Shown here: piece after piece, positions 1 to 11,253 of the stretch
Layout: each line of letters begins with the position of its first letter
Position numbering within the stretch: the stretch's first letter is position 1
NCBI GenBank assembly: GCA_030847615.1
Contig: JAUMIR010000003.1
Location: 26,286,501-26,350,500 of the forward strand
DNA length: 64,000 nt
Source: Gambelia wislizenii
Lineage: Eukaryota > Chordata > Lepidosauria > Squamata > Crotaphytidae
Reading direction: 5' to 3'
Notes under the pieces: model-generated
Databases searched by the model: none
Told to the model about the DNA's origin: nothing
The model's input: only the letters and a program-made list of their open reading frames with translations
Translations under genes and position numbers: made by a program

Positions 1-1604
1 AAGCGGACTTTATTGTTCATGTCAAAGGAGAAAAAGAAAGGAGTTCAAAAATTTCATCATATGCTTTTTAAAATAAAACTTTAAGATATTCACTGATTTT
101 TTCTTCCAAGCTGCATAAATTATCTTTAATTATGTCATTTAATGCAAAATATATCTGTGATCCATAATAATATCTTTTCCTAAATGAAACAGAAAACATA
201 TTTTGGAGAGTTTGAATGTTTTTTTCCACTGGGAAAAAGAATGATATATCCACTTTTCATTTGTTCATTAATATATTTGATTATTATTTTAAAAGATATA
301 ATTTCTTCAGTTGATTTGAGAAAGAGGAAAAATGAGCAGATATAGCTAATAGCATCCTGTGACAAAAACATGGGCAAAATTATAAACATGTGTCACAAAA
401 TTGTGGGCAGGAAAGATAATCTGGATGTGTTTGATGAAAGCCCTGGATTGCTCCGTGACACGGACATCAGCCTGACACCTTGAAAGAAACAAAATGTGTA
501 GATAGATGGAAGGAGAAGATGAATGATCCAGATCAATCATTTAGCACTATTCAGCTTGTTATGCCATTGTTCCACAAGAAGATAATTAAATCAGTGATGT
601 CTTTCTCATTTGTTGAAAGGGTGGCAAAAACTTGTAAAGAATATCAAAAGCAACTCAAACATATTATTCTGGTTGTTTTTTTTTTTTTTTTAAATAGCAT
701 ACTGACTTTGCTTTTCAGACTTGGGCTTTGTCAGCCTTTAATTAAATGTCTTTTCTTTGCATTTCTGTAACCGCTGAAAAGAAAGCCAGCAGTCTATTAA
801 CAGGCAATAAAGTTCAGGAAGCCTACAACTAGTTTCTTGGGTCAGAGGTGAAAACTGCATGCAAAATGAAACAAAGGTGTGTTTTGATGGCTCAACAAGC
901 AGTGAAGAGACAGAGCGTAAGTGAGCACTGGGAGAGTGTGACATTCTCAGGGAGGAACTGCCTTGTTCATTCAGTTTATAGTGAAACTAACTAAATGTGG
1001 CACTGGTCATTAACTATCCATGCAGAGCTTGGTTTAGGTGTTTTGGTACTTTGACAGAATGCCCCCCCCCAAAAAGCTTATTTCTTCTTCCCCTCATGGC
1101 CCATCCTAAGTTCTAGCTTCCCAGTCTATATTTGTGGCTTCTCTGTCACCAGCAGGGCCTCTTCCACCTTGGCACCATTTGTTGCTGCACATGCACCAGA
1201 TAACTGCTCCCTGACTGCATTCTTAGCTCAAACTCTCCTCTTAATCTTCTTTCCTGTCACACTTTGGAAGGAGGATAAACAACTCTCTTTTTCAGCAAAT
1301 AGTTGTAGAATTTCAGTATAAAATCATTCTGTGTGTGTGATGGATGTGCCCATGGCTCAAAAGATGACTAGAAACACTTTAAAGGCTCAGAAACATAAAA
1401 TGTTGCATTCATTTCCCACAAATTAATATTTCATTATAAAATTCTGAAGGGCCTCTCATGTCTGATGGTTTTGCCAAGTTTTGTTTTTGCTGGTCCTATG
1501 TGCTTCGGCGATGGCACGTTAGTGTTTAAATGAGGTACAATGATATCTGGGTTGGCAAAACCAATGACATTTTTCTTTTGTGTTTGACTGTTTCAGCTGT
1601 ACCA
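1..1604. other. Unique AT-rich DNA, no feature recognised
   Basis: I see no coding frame with a recognisable domain and no repeat family here. A T run (about 677-692) and a C run (1063-1072) are the only simple-sequence tracts. Open frames up to about 96 codons occur, as expected by chance in AT-rich DNA. Confidence 0.6.
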
Positions 1605-1605
1605 G

Positions 1606-1858
1606 CTGTTGTTTAATTGCCATCAAGTTGGCTTTGATTTATGGTGACCCTATGAATGAAAGACCTTCAGCATACCTTGTCATAAATAGTTCTGATCAGG
1701 TCCTACAAAATCAGGGCTGCAGTTTTCTAGATTGATTCTATCCACTTGTAATGTGTTCTTTCTCTTTTCCTACTGCCTTCAACATTACCAAGCATTATCA
1801 GCTTTTCTAATGAGTACTCTAGCCTTATGATATGGCCAAAGTACAATAGTCTCAGGTC
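1606..1858 (-). mobile_element. BovB/RTE LINE 3' end, left part
   Basis: The start (TTGCCATCAAGTTGGCTT, then a block close to TTATGGTGACCCTATGAAT) matches the left end of the longer BovB copy at 40988. Similarity continues through the block ending in a motif close to GATATGGCCAAA. The reverse-transcriptase remnant of the longer copy is on the minus strand, so the left end is the element's 3' end. The copy breaks at about 1858 and resumes near 2467, so a later insertion separates the two parts. It is an old, 5'-truncated, non-coding remnant. Confidence 0.75.
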
Positions 1859-2466
1859 CCATCTATATGAGGGGTAAAAAGTCCAGGGATTTAAAAATCC
1901 AAAAAGGCAGGTGTTCGCAAGCGTATGATCTGCCTACATGATTTTTTAGACCCTCCACCTAAACTCCGCATGACCCCCTGGCCCAGCTGGCCACAGCAAG
2001 CGATCTACCCTGAGGTTTTAAATCTCCTGCCACCTATTTTTTTTTTTATTTAAAAAGTTCTCTGTGATGTGGGGAGTTGTTATTACATTTTTACAAGACA
2101 AAATAAAAATGAATAAAAGTATACATCTCCATTTACTGGACTTACCGGATGCTCACGTAGCCAGGAATCCAACATGGCGGTCACTGCCAATTCCCCTCTT
2201 TGCTAGCCCCACCCCCGCTGCTTGGCCAGCCAATCATAGTACACCATCTGTTTGTATCTGTGTGAATGGGGGTGTACAAATGGTCATTCGTTCAATAATC
2301 TTATGGATTTTCCCCAGAGATCCAGATGAAGCTCCAGATCTGCTGCTTATGGACTTTAGGGTTAGTTTTGCCCCCCCCCCATCACTCATCTGTGTTTGAA
2401 TGGCAGTCTGTACAGATCATTGATCTTTCAAATGTCATTTGCAATTTTTTTGCCATCTAGACAGGG
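1859..2466. mobile_element. hAT-like DNA element inserted in the BovB tail
   Basis: About 600 bp interrupts the BovB 3' region, whose similarity to the 41-kb copy stops at about 1858 and restarts at about 2467. The left end (CCATCTATATG) and the reverse complement of the right end (CTGTCTAGATG) match at 8 of 11 positions, like degenerate terminal inverted repeats. The flanks AGTCTCAG and GGCTTCAG match at 6 of 8 positions, consistent with a decayed 8-bp hAT duplication. No transposase frame is visible. The interior holds a promoter-like block on the minus strand, listed separately. That it is an insertion is fairly secure; the superfamily is inferred. Confidence 0.5.
2140..2240 (-). promoter_or_regulatory. 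Promoter plus short first-exon-like module
   Basis: Read on the minus strand, in order: an inverted CCAAT box (GATTGGCTGG, 2227-2236), a GC-box-like tract (complement of CCCCACCCCCGC near 2206-2218), a YY1-like GCCATNTTGG motif that contains an ATG (2173-2175) in good context, ten open codons reading MLDSWLREHP (2146-2175), then a consensus splice donor GTAAGT (2140-2145). This is the arrangement of a TATA-less promoter with a first coding exon. It lies inside the hAT-like insertion, so it may be the 5' end of a transposon gene rather than a host gene. I do not recognise the peptide, and no downstream exon was found. Confidence 0.35.
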
Positions 2467-2515
2467 CTTCAGTCTGGTCATTTTGGCTTTTGGGGAGAAT
2501 TATGGCTTGCCAGTA
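2467..2515 (-). mobile_element. BovB/RTE LINE tail, right part
   Basis: This stretch (GTCTGGTCATTTTGGCTT and following) continues the BovB alignment broken at 1858. It corresponds to the block near 41230 in the second copy. Similarity fades after about 2515. Confidence 0.55.
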
Positions 2516-2649
2516 GTTATTACCAATTGTAACAAGAAATTGTAAAGCCTGTTGCATTATTTTGAAGTGGGTGGAAAGTAAGCAAGAGGGAATAACTCAT
2601 CTATACAATAACTTAAATGAATATTGCTCTACTCCTCCTTCAGTCTTAG

Positions 2650-2968
2650 GAGATTTTCAGACAGGGAAGTTATTCCCCGGGGAGATTGGGACAGAATTGT
2701 TTTGGTCCCGGAAGCAGCACCGCGTTTCACATGCCCACTTCCCTCTCCCGATCTCCCGTCATCCTGACGCTGTCCTTGTTCTAGTTTTTTTTATTAACAA
2801 CAAACTCTCGTTAATAAAATATACAGGGAACTAGAACAAGGACAGCTTCAGGGCGATAGGAGATCAGGAGAGGGAAGTGGGCGTGTGAAACGCGGTGCTG
2901 CTTCCGGGACCAAAACAATTCTGTCCCGATCTTCCCGGGGAATAATTTCCCCGTCATCTGAAAAACTC
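2650..2968. mobile_element. Foldback element (hairpin) with CTTAG target duplication
   Basis: Two arms of about 137 bp (2650-2785 and 2829-2968) are inverted copies at roughly 90 percent identity, around a 43-base loop. The loop itself can pair TTTATTAAC with GTTAATAAA. Ends are GAGATTTTCAGA and TCTGAAAAACTC. A perfect 5-bp direct repeat, CTTAG, flanks the element (2645-2649 and 2969-2973). The arms are more GC- and CpG-rich than the flanks. There is no coding capacity; the 90-codon frame across it is incidental. It belongs to the same end-type family as 10927, 16440, 33195, 37020, 41534 and others. Confidence 0.85.
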
Positions 2969-2973
2969 CTTAG

Positions 2974-3765
2974 TGGTTCTTTCCTTTGCCAGATAATAAG
3001 AAGTACAGTGATATTTGTTAAATCTTAATGGTGCATTTTTGCCTATGGAGAATGTTTTGACAGAATCACATATATTACAGTAAAAATCTTGGAACAATTG
3101 CATCGTTTACAAAGCAAGATAAAATAAAAATAAAGCGGCAGCAAAATTGTGGTTTAACCAGCTGATGCAAAACTGTCTGGTGAAGCAAACAGAAAAACCT
3201 GTTTTATTCCACAGTCCTTTTGTTTCTTAGATATAAGACCTATTGTATTACTGCCAAGTATTACTCCTCTTGCTTACTCCCAGCTAAGGATGCCTGAGAC
3301 TGCACTGTTAATCAATCTTTTAAAAGGCAAGGGGACCTGACCTTAAGAAAAGTGATCCTACTAGAAATATCCCATTCCTCAGAAGATTTTGAGGGGAGAA
3401 GCATTCTGAAGATCTTAGCATTTGGAACTATGTATATTAGGACAGGCATCTATTTATCTGATCTCTGATAATAGGTAGACCTCTGCTCTGTAAAGAGAGA
3501 ATAGTAAATGTCCTGCCATGAAAATGGGCTTCTTCCATCCTGGTTTTTATGAAAATGTTACTGGCTTTTATTGAGTTCTATGGGATAAAGTGTCCCGTTT
3601 CCATACAACAATGAAAACTAGTAGCGACATTGCTTTTATTTTAAGAGACTGTTCATTTGAATGGTCTAGATTCCACATTTTGTCATAGGCCTTGTGTAAA
3701 AGTAGATTTCTAAATCAGTATACAATACAACCAACCAACTAACCAAACCTCAAAAATCAAATCAC
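2974..3765. other. Unique DNA, nothing recognised
   Basis: No repeat family or coding frame recognised. Confidence 0.5.
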
Positions 3766-3801
3766 AACACACACACACACACACACACATACACACACAC
3801 A
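3766..3801. repeat. (CA)n microsatellite
   Basis: An interrupted CA dinucleotide run with one CATA interruption. Confidence 0.95.
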
Positions 3802-4394
3802 GAGTAATCTCTGACATTTTGATCACCAAGGTTTAGGGGGGAACATCCCATCCTCATTTATCTTCATCTCAAATTGTAGCCCTCTCATCTTCTCTCAGAA
3901 AATTAAAGAGTTCCACGGGCATCTAAGGGAGGAGAGATTTGCAAATGGCTACAGAGCTGAAGTAGAGGCAACAGTTAACTCTTTATCTTAGACTCTCTTG
4001 ATCCCACTGGTAGTGTGTGGGATGAAGGCAACTTTTGGCTGACTTTAAAGACTTTACTGACTTTGGGTAATGGCCTCACCTTTGAACATGGCAAACGTCC
4101 ATGGCCTCTAATCTGAGACAGTAATTCTTTCTCAAAGAATATTAGCTCTCATTCTCTTGTTATGTTTTATACTGAGATATGTGCAAGATAGCAAATCATT
4201 TCAATAGAGAAGTACCTGCACTTCCTGTGAGCTCTGAATTCCGTGTTAGATGTCTGTCCTTTGTCAGACTGTGGCCCAGTGTTTACGCTCTAAAGTAGGA
4301 AAATCAAAATAATCCCTTCTTGAATAAAAAACTGAGTTCCAACTTTGGGAAAAAGCAAGATATTGATGATAATGATGATGATGATGGAGGAGGA
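3802..4394. other. Unique DNA, nothing recognised
   Basis: No repeat family or coding frame recognised; a short ATG/GAT-rich tract lies at about 4366-4390. Confidence 0.5.
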
Positions 4395-4620
4395 GTTGTT
4401 GTTGTTTACTGTTATTGTTAACACCATCTCATGACAACCCTATCATAGAGTGCTTGGCAAAAAAAAAAAAAAAAATTCTGAGGAGGTTTGCCATTATGTT
4501 CCCCTTAGACAGAACATGTTCTCAAGGTTATCCAGTGGGTTTCCATGGCAGAACCATTTGTTCCCTAGTCACCTTGATTCCCTAGCCCTTCATTAAATTT
4601 GCTACACCACACTAGCTCTT
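4395..4620 (-). mobile_element. tRNA-derived SINE, degraded copy
   Basis: The segment runs from a GTTGTTGTT tail through GAGGAGGTTTGCCATT and CCAGTGGGTTTCCATGG to CTACACCACACTAGCT. This is the order, in reverse orientation, of a common squamate tRNA SINE: A box at the right end, tail with BovB-like end at the left. An A run (4461-4476) sits inside. Copies or fragments also occur at 10192, 30957-33805 and 46955-47775. Confidence 0.7.
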
Positions 4621-5080
4621 AGTCATAATGTGCACTTATTGAAAATATATCCCACATTTCCTAGCCTTCTCAGCTTATCCTGAGTGTTCCATTCTCAGTT
4701 TAGCTTGAAATGAATATTTGCCATGTTTCAAGGGTGTATGATAGCTGGTGTAAATGAGAAATTGCCATGATTTCTGGAGTCTGTTTTAGAGCTCCTTCTT
4801 CTACAGGTGTCAGTGGATCCCTTTAATTGCATGGAAGTTTATAGAGCACTAACTGGAAATACAGTTGAGATGGAAGCTTACGTTGATTCCATGCTCCAAT
4901 ATTTATCGTACAGGTATCTAGAATAGATTTTGACTCAATTTCAATGATGTCTGAGATTCTAAACCCTTTCTTTCTACTATAGCAGTTCATTAAGACCAGA
5001 TTATTTCTGTAGGAAAAGAAAAGCAAATACGTTTGTGAGTGTGTTTGTGTGTGTATAACATACAGTAGCTACAAACTTGA

Positions 5081-5278
5081 GTCTGGTAGCACAGTATTGC
5101 AAACCACAAAGTTATGAGTTTGACCCCAAGGGCTCCAAGTTTGACTCAGCCTTCCATCCTTACATAGGTCAGTAAAATGAGTACTCAGCTTGTTGGGGGC
5201 AATTAGCTAAAAATAATTGTAAACTGCTTGAGGAGTACTTTGGCACTGATAAACGATATAAAAATATCAGTTGCTATT
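5081..5278 (+). mobile_element. Sauria-type tRNA SINE
   Basis: It has a tRNA-like head (GGTAGCACAGTATTGCAAA, then GAGTTTGACCCC as B box), followed by CAGCCTTCCATCCTTAC, AGGTCAGTAAAATGAGTAC and the TTGGGGGCAATTAGC body. The 3' part ends in AACGATATAAAAATATCAG. This matches the Sauria SINE architecture of squamates, whose 3' end is thought to be recognised by BovB. Better copies lie at 33362 and 44322. Confidence 0.8.
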
Positions 5279-5499
5279 ACAGTATTACAATCTGAGATGT
5301 CACTAAGGTGAGGACCAAGATCAAGATACAAATATTCTCTCCTTGGCCGCATTTTAGATTGTGGTCACTTTACATTGGATTTTTGGGATAAATTAAAGGA
5401 TCTTTTCTCAGGAGCTTTGCTAAGGTGGTGGCAAACCTTATCGTGAAACTCAAGCCATTGCTTATGCAAGGAAAAGGCCAGGTACAAGGGTTTCTTCAG

Positions 5500-5554
5500 T
5501 GGCAATCTTTGGTCCTGGAATCAAACCCCAGCAGATACCAAGGGCCCCCTGTAC
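5500..5554 (-). mobile_element. pogo/Tigger-type MITE end fragment
   Basis: GGTCCTGGAATCAAACCCCAG and GATACCAAGGGCCCCCTGTA are the reverse complement of one end of the MITE seen in full at 22788 and 36448. Only one end is present. Confidence 0.65.
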
Positions 5555-6619
5555 TTTTCTTTCTAAATGTATCTTCCCTCCCCTTTTGAACTGTAAATTG
5601 GGAGGTAGTTTATGTGTTTTTTAACTTTTATGTTTTTAAAACTTTTGTATACCAGATAGCAAAACAAGTTCAGTGTTTTGTAAATCATAAATAATAATTT
5701 CCAAAAATTTCTATCACATTCTAGTCTACTCTGTCATTACTGAGATCCAACATTTTGTTTCAGGTGCCCAGTAGAATCTTAGAGCACTTTCAAAATGTCT
5801 TTTCTTTTAAAAAAGGTATTGGAGCAGATGCAAGTACAAGGCTATTTTAAAAGCAATACAGCGAATTTTAGGCTTCAGTCTTATGCAGTTATCTCAGAAT
5901 ATGCTATACTGAATATGATAAACATGTAGATGATTTCACTGCACATCACTATTTACTTTGCTCAGTACCACCTCACATTTCAGTTTATGAGCAAAGCTTG
6001 GGGAAATTACTGTTTGACGAACTGTTTCCACAATTCCCCCAGCAAGCAATGCTGTGAATGGGTGCAAGGCCAAATCCTGATAGTTCTGTATTGTCTTCAA
6101 CTTACCTCATCTCAAAACTCCATGCTCTTACCCATCATACTTTTTTCTACTATCATCTTCTGATGAATTGCCACACCTTAAGTCCAAATGTTATACATGC
6201 CCTGCCTCAATTTCCTCCTGCAACTGCCACAGGTGCTAACATTGCTCCCCCCACCGCCATGGATATCCCTTTACAAAATGCCAGACTCCTAATTTGTCCA
6301 TTACATTTGGAAAAGTTTGAAAAAGTGACTCAGATGTTCTATGGTGGCAACTGCTTAGAAAGAAACTCCCAAAGTTTGGGTGTCTTTACAGATGGAACAG
6401 AGCTCACATGCCTGGTGGAATATGCATTTTCTGTTTCCTATATTTAGACTTCTAGAACACTATTTCTCATGTGATGAATCTGTTCCTTGCTCTTTGCCAA
6501 GGAAAAGAACACCTCTGATGATCATGGCAATACTTAAAGATTTCATGACAAGAGATAATTATATACAGTGCCATCAGTCATGAAACAATGAGTGGAGGAA
6601 AAACTGAATTTCTACATCA
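5555..6619. other. Unique DNA, nothing recognised
   Basis: Open frames of 67-129 codons overlap at 5930-6583 in different frames. None contains a domain or motif I recognise, and no splice-site and frame arrangement convinced me of an exon. Confidence 0.5.
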
Positions 6620-6805
6620 GAGGGATGTGTTTGATATCCCCTAAAAATCCTGTAGTAGCATATCTTCCCTTGCAGTGTTGCTAATGGCCTGTTTGGGCAG
6701 GGGGAGGTATTCTTCATTGGAGGGGTACGTCTGATATGTCCTAAAATCGTTTAACAGACTTTCTTCCTCTGTAATGTTGCTGCCGCCTATTCTTCTCCAG
6801 TGGGA
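6620..6805. repeat. Diverged tandem duplication, ~100-bp period
   Basis: Unit 1 starts GAGGGATGTGTTTGATAT at 6620 and unit 2 starts GAGGGGTACGTCTGATAT at 6720. Both continue through a CCTAAAA motif, a TTCTTCC-like block, a TGTTGCT motif and a GCCT end in the same order. Divergence is substantial, so the duplication is old. Confidence 0.75.
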
Positions 6806-9800
6806 AAAGGGGCATATTTGCCTATGTGTTGGGAATTATAAATAATTTGATGCAACAGGTTTACGTTACCATTTCTGTGGTGAAAAGAGAAGCTTAGCAT
6901 GATCCAGATTTTCCTTGGTTTCCTCCCATTCTTGAGCAGTGCAGAGGTATTCACATTTCTTTGTCAAAAAGTTTTATAATGTCTTAAGAGATTAACAGTG
7001 AGCATGAATGAGGGCTTGCGGATTAGACCAAAAAAAAAAAGGGGGGGGGAGGAGAGGCTTCCATCCAGTACCTTGCTTTCAGATTTTAAGTTTTTCAGCA
7101 TTGCCAAATGAGTATAGAATCTAAGAGAAGATAATAAGGACCAGAGTCCCAAAAGTGTTTAGTGATTCAAAAAATTCAGATGACATGTCAGAACCGACAG
7201 AATGATGGAACATTATGTGGCAGGGCTTGCTCTTTATTTTTTATTTTTCTTTCTCTCCTCCCGCCCCCTTTTTTTTTTTGGTCTTATGCTAAGCTTTCAC
7301 CCTGAGTGAATGCAGATGTTATCACAGGATCCCAGACCGACAGTCAGTGAAATGTGACAAGCTGTCAGCAAAGTTACACTACGTTGAGTTTGTTAAAATA
7401 TCCCAAAGCTTTATATACATGCTTTTTATGAAGAAAAAAAAAAGGTGCTTGGCTCAGGCTCTTGGAGGTGGGAGGGGTGAGAAGGGAAGGAAAACACCCT
7501 TTCTGAGTAATTTCTGTTTTGTCATCCATTGTATGATTTTGAACACTTAACCCTGCATTTTCCCCCATCCTCTGAGGGGTTATGCAGCTATCAATAATGT
7601 CTCTAGAATGAAAAATCTAATTTGGGGATTCATGATATGACTGTTAACCAAATGCCATGTCAGCCGTCTTGTCAGTAACTGAAGTCTTTACTAGAATCGT
7701 AAGATCAACGGTTCCAAGACAAGGGACATGTTGGAGCCATTGTGTCTGAAGGGAGGGGTGCTGATTATTTTCTGTAGGACTTTGATATTCTAGAATCAGA
7801 TAATCACCCCTTAAAATTAGGGGAGTCCTCGGCAGTCAGCTACACAGAGGCAGATAGGGGATTCCTTTGCCACAGTAATGTGAATGGGAGCAATCAGAAC
7901 AAAATAAAAGCTTAGCAAATTCAACTTCTTGGTGAACAATGTTTGTCCACCTTTATGAAGGTGTGATATTCTATAAATGATACTTTATTTTTGTGCATCC
8001 TAATTGCCCTTTCTGTATTGGGCAGGAATTTCTCTTGCTCTCGTTCCCTGTGTTAGCGCATAGTTTATTTAAAGTAGTGTACAAATATAAAGCTACAACC
8101 ATGGCTACTGCTAATATTCTATTAATTTTCATGATCCCTTTTCTTTTGTAAATCACTGTAACCAAAACATGGTAGCTTTTAGATGTTTACATGTATTTTT
8201 ATGTAAAGATAGTTGTTTATACAGTCAGCCAATTAGGTATTATGCAAAAGTAAGGAGAGAAAAAAAAAACCCAAAATGGGGGGGGGGGAGACTGAGAAAA
8301 AAAATAATGCTAAAAAGTAAAACAGCCATCAAAATAATTATAGTCCACTACACATAAACAATTATGGATGTATGAAATTAGAGGGGGGAGAACAGAAGAC
8401 TGTGACAAAACCAGGTTTTCAAAGTGTAGATTGCTGTTATATGAATATGAAAGCTGAAAAAGTTATTTTCCATGTTAGCTTCAGTTAGGAAACAGAATTA
8501 TGGCAATACTGATAACGGTATCCTATTTATATCACAATCTTACTCACATCTGCTCAAAACTATGCTCATTGGGTTCAATAAGGTTTAGTTCCAGGTCAGT
8601 GTGTATATGATTGCAACCTTAATGGATTGGTTTTTAAGGCTATATAGGGGGGGAAAAGATGAATAGCTCCTGGTTTGAAACTCATGAACCAAATTGCACA
8701 CCTGTTTTGAAAATAATTATACAGATCAGTCACAGGAACCCCTGGCAGTCTGTATTTCCTTTCCTATTATTGTTAACGTAAACTGAAATTTAATGAGATA
8801 GCTGTTTGTAATGACACAGACTCATACATTTTCCTGATACACTGAGTTGCAGTAAGTTTATTTGCTGTTAAATAATGTCAAATAATGCTTGTGATTTAGA
8901 ATCAGTTTAAGTCTTCTTGGGAATGAGAAGAGTTTGTATTATTACTACCCATATATTAAACTGTGTTAATTCACTTCTCTGAACCAAGAAGCAAACATTC
9001 ATTTAAGTCCAATTTAGGTTTGCTGCCAAACCTATTACTGAACAATGTGCTGTGATTTGTTTTTTTTAAAAAAAATGAAATGTAAGGAGTTTGAGTAGAT
9101 AAAAATATTGTATTAATATTGATTTTATTTCCAAAGGCTGGAGCGAAAACAATCACTGAAATTATGCATATGGACAAACTGATTTAGAATATATTTAGCT
9201 GCTAATAGCACCCATGCTGAAGTTTTGAATTTCGTATGTCTGCTCAGATCTATTGTGATCCATTAAGTGGCTTCCTCCCGTACCCCTCCCCCTGCCCCCG
9301 GCAGCAAACTGAATACTGCAACTGCAAGGAGATCTTTTGTCCTTTTAATTCAGTCAGCATGGAAATGATTTTCTCATTTCAGGCCCTTTTCTGTCCTCTC
9401 TTCATTGTGTCAATAAAATAGAGTTGTGCCAAGCTGCTCTAATCAGCTTAGAGTGCTAATTCATTGCACTGGGATGCTATCGTAGTCTGGCTACAGGTGG
9501 ACGCTATAAGGGGTGAGACTCCAGTGGAGTGTAATTGTATGTCTCTTGAGCCTTGTTTGCAGAATAACTGAAATCTCAAGCTTGAGCTAAAGGAGAACAG
9601 AGGGTGGGATACAAATGCAAGAAAGTATATATGCAGCTTATTAGCACAGCGTCCTCTAACACTGCTAGAATAACTAGCTGGCATCCTTTTTATGAATTTT
9701 GATGGCATAAGTCCAACTCACACCATCACGATTCACTTTTACAGTTCTGGCCCAGCTTGGCAGTCTCTTCCGACCATCCAACAACCAAAGGTCCCCTCAA

Positions 9801-10191
9801 GTCTTCGTTTTAAGCAGTGCAGGAAAAGAGCTGGATGCTCCTGTTTCATCCCTCTCCCCACTCTCAAGCAACATGGAAATGGCCATGTTGGGATGGAGGC
9901 TGCACTGTTTAAAGTGTAGGATTGGGGGGTAGCTTCGGGAGATGTGGTTATATCTACATAGCCATGTCACTATAGCTATCTCCCCTAATCCAGGATCTCA
10001 AGCAGTGTTTTCTGTTAAACTTTCTCTTCTTGTCCTAGCAGAATGGAATTGTGTTTGACCAGGGGCAAAAAGCTCCAAAGAGCTATGAAAGATTATTTTA
10101 CCATTAGAAACTGGGGGGGGGGACGTGACTGTCTTTGACAGAAGGTTTCAGAGAATTATAATTAGCAATAAGTATTTTTAGGTGTTTTGGA
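6806..10191. other. Unique AT-rich DNA, no recognised repeat
   Basis: Homopurine and homopolymer tracts occur (7030-7050, 7268-7280, 8279-8290). I see no LINE or SINE signature and no coding exon. Open frames are short (86 codons or fewer). Confidence 0.5.
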
Positions 10192-10242
10192 ACCAGCATG
10201 GTATAGTGGTCTAACTGCTTGGCTAGGACATTGGGAGACCTG
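10192..10242 (+). mobile_element. tRNA-SINE 5' head fragment
   Basis: AACCAGCATGGTATAGTGGT followed by a GGCTAGGACATTGGGAGACC-type block is the A-box head of the same SINE family as 46955. It stops where the foldback-family element at about 10243 begins. Confidence 0.7.
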
Positions 10243-10689
10243 GACTGTTTAAGCCGTCAATAGATTCCCTCTGCCACTTTTGTGCCAGCATTGTCAGCAT
10301 GCGAAACCTCAGGCCATTTAACTCTCGTACTTACCCCGACAATGGCCATTCTGGAGTGAACACTTCCAAGTGAGATCGGGACATCCAGGTAAGTTTCACT
10401 CTTTTTTATGACCCTCCCTGGGTTACTTGGGTCTTTTAAAGTGTGTGTGTGTGTGTGTGTGTTTCAACTTTAAATGCTTTATTTTTGTTTTTAATTTTGA
10501 ATTTCCCGTGCGACAAAGTCTTGTGGAATTTTGAGCGAGGAAGTGAATGGGGCTCTGCTCACTTCCTCTCTATTGCCAGAGCTGCCAGGAAAGGAGGTAA
10601 GTGTGGGGGGAGTATTCTTTTGCCAGCATAAAAATGGGGGGAGGGTATGCTGGCAAAAGAATGTTTTAAGGACAGCATCTGATAAAGTC
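10243..10689 (+). mobile_element. Foldback-family element (long type)
   Basis: The right end, TCTGATAAAGTC, is the family end, followed by CTAAG, which fits the 5-bp target pattern. The left end is eroded (GACTGTTTAAGCC), so the left boundary is approximate. The interior contains an AAGCCGTCAATAGAT block, GAGATCGGGACATCCAGGTAAGT, and a second GGAGGTAAGTGTGG near 10594. It aligns with 37020-37540 in the same orientation and with 21425-21905 in reverse. Near the right end, ATTCTTTTGCCAGCATA and TATGCTGGCAAAAGAAT form a local hairpin (about 10614-10662). A GT microsatellite has expanded inside (10440-10462). Confidence 0.75.
10440..10462. repeat. (GT)n microsatellite
   Basis: A pure GT run within the foldback-family element. 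Confidence 0.95.
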
Positions 10690-10926
10690 CTAAGTCTCAA
10701 AGGTTATATATTTATATTTCTTTATACTGTAAAAGATTAACACAGCTGTATCTTGGAATGCTTTTGTTTATGACAGAAGTAGCATTCACATATTTTCACA
10801 TGTTTATATGGAGTTTTCTATAAAAGTTCTTCCTGCTTCTTCTTTAGCTTCCTTTGAGGCTTTGATTTTTCTTTGAAACAGTGTGGAAGGGCTTTAAAAG
10901 ACAATACCAGTTCTCCTGGGACTTAG

Positions 10927-11253
10927 GAGATTTTCAGAAACAATTTTCAGCAGGATATATAGCAAAACAGCTCCATTGCTGCTGTGCGGCAGGGGAGCTG
11001 TTTCGGACGACGCCGTCCCTCTGCCGAAACCCTCCCTGTCACTTCCGTGACAGAATGGAGGAAACCGCGTCGTATTTCATTTACGATTGTTGCCCGTGAG
11101 TGAAATACGATGTGGTTTCCTCCATTCTGTCATGGAAGTGACACAGAGGGTTTTGGCAGAGGGACGTCGTCGTCCGAAACAGTTCCCCTGCCGTGCGGCA
11201 GCAACGGAGCTGTTTTGCTATATATCCTGCCGAAAATCGCGTCTGAAAATCTC
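10927..11253. mobile_element. Near-symmetric foldback element with CTTAG duplication
   Basis: Arms 10927-11079 and 11101-11253 are 153 bp each, inverted and about 90 percent identical, around a 21-base loop. Many differences between arms are transitions at CpG sites. Ends are GAGATTTTCAGA and TCTGAAAATCTC. A perfect CTTAG repeat flanks it (10922-10926 and 11254-11258). It is GC-rich against an AT-rich background and has no coding capacity. Confidence 0.9.

Noticed and set aside
2645..2973. Assignment of the CNNNG family to Transib
   Set aside because: The 5-bp duplication fits, but the termini GAGATTATC do not resemble the CACWATG start of Transib; left unassigned.
6058..6447. 129-codon plus-strand frame as a possible exon
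   Set aside because: No domain and no convincing acceptor/donor pair in frame; overlapping frames in this AT-rich tract are equally long.
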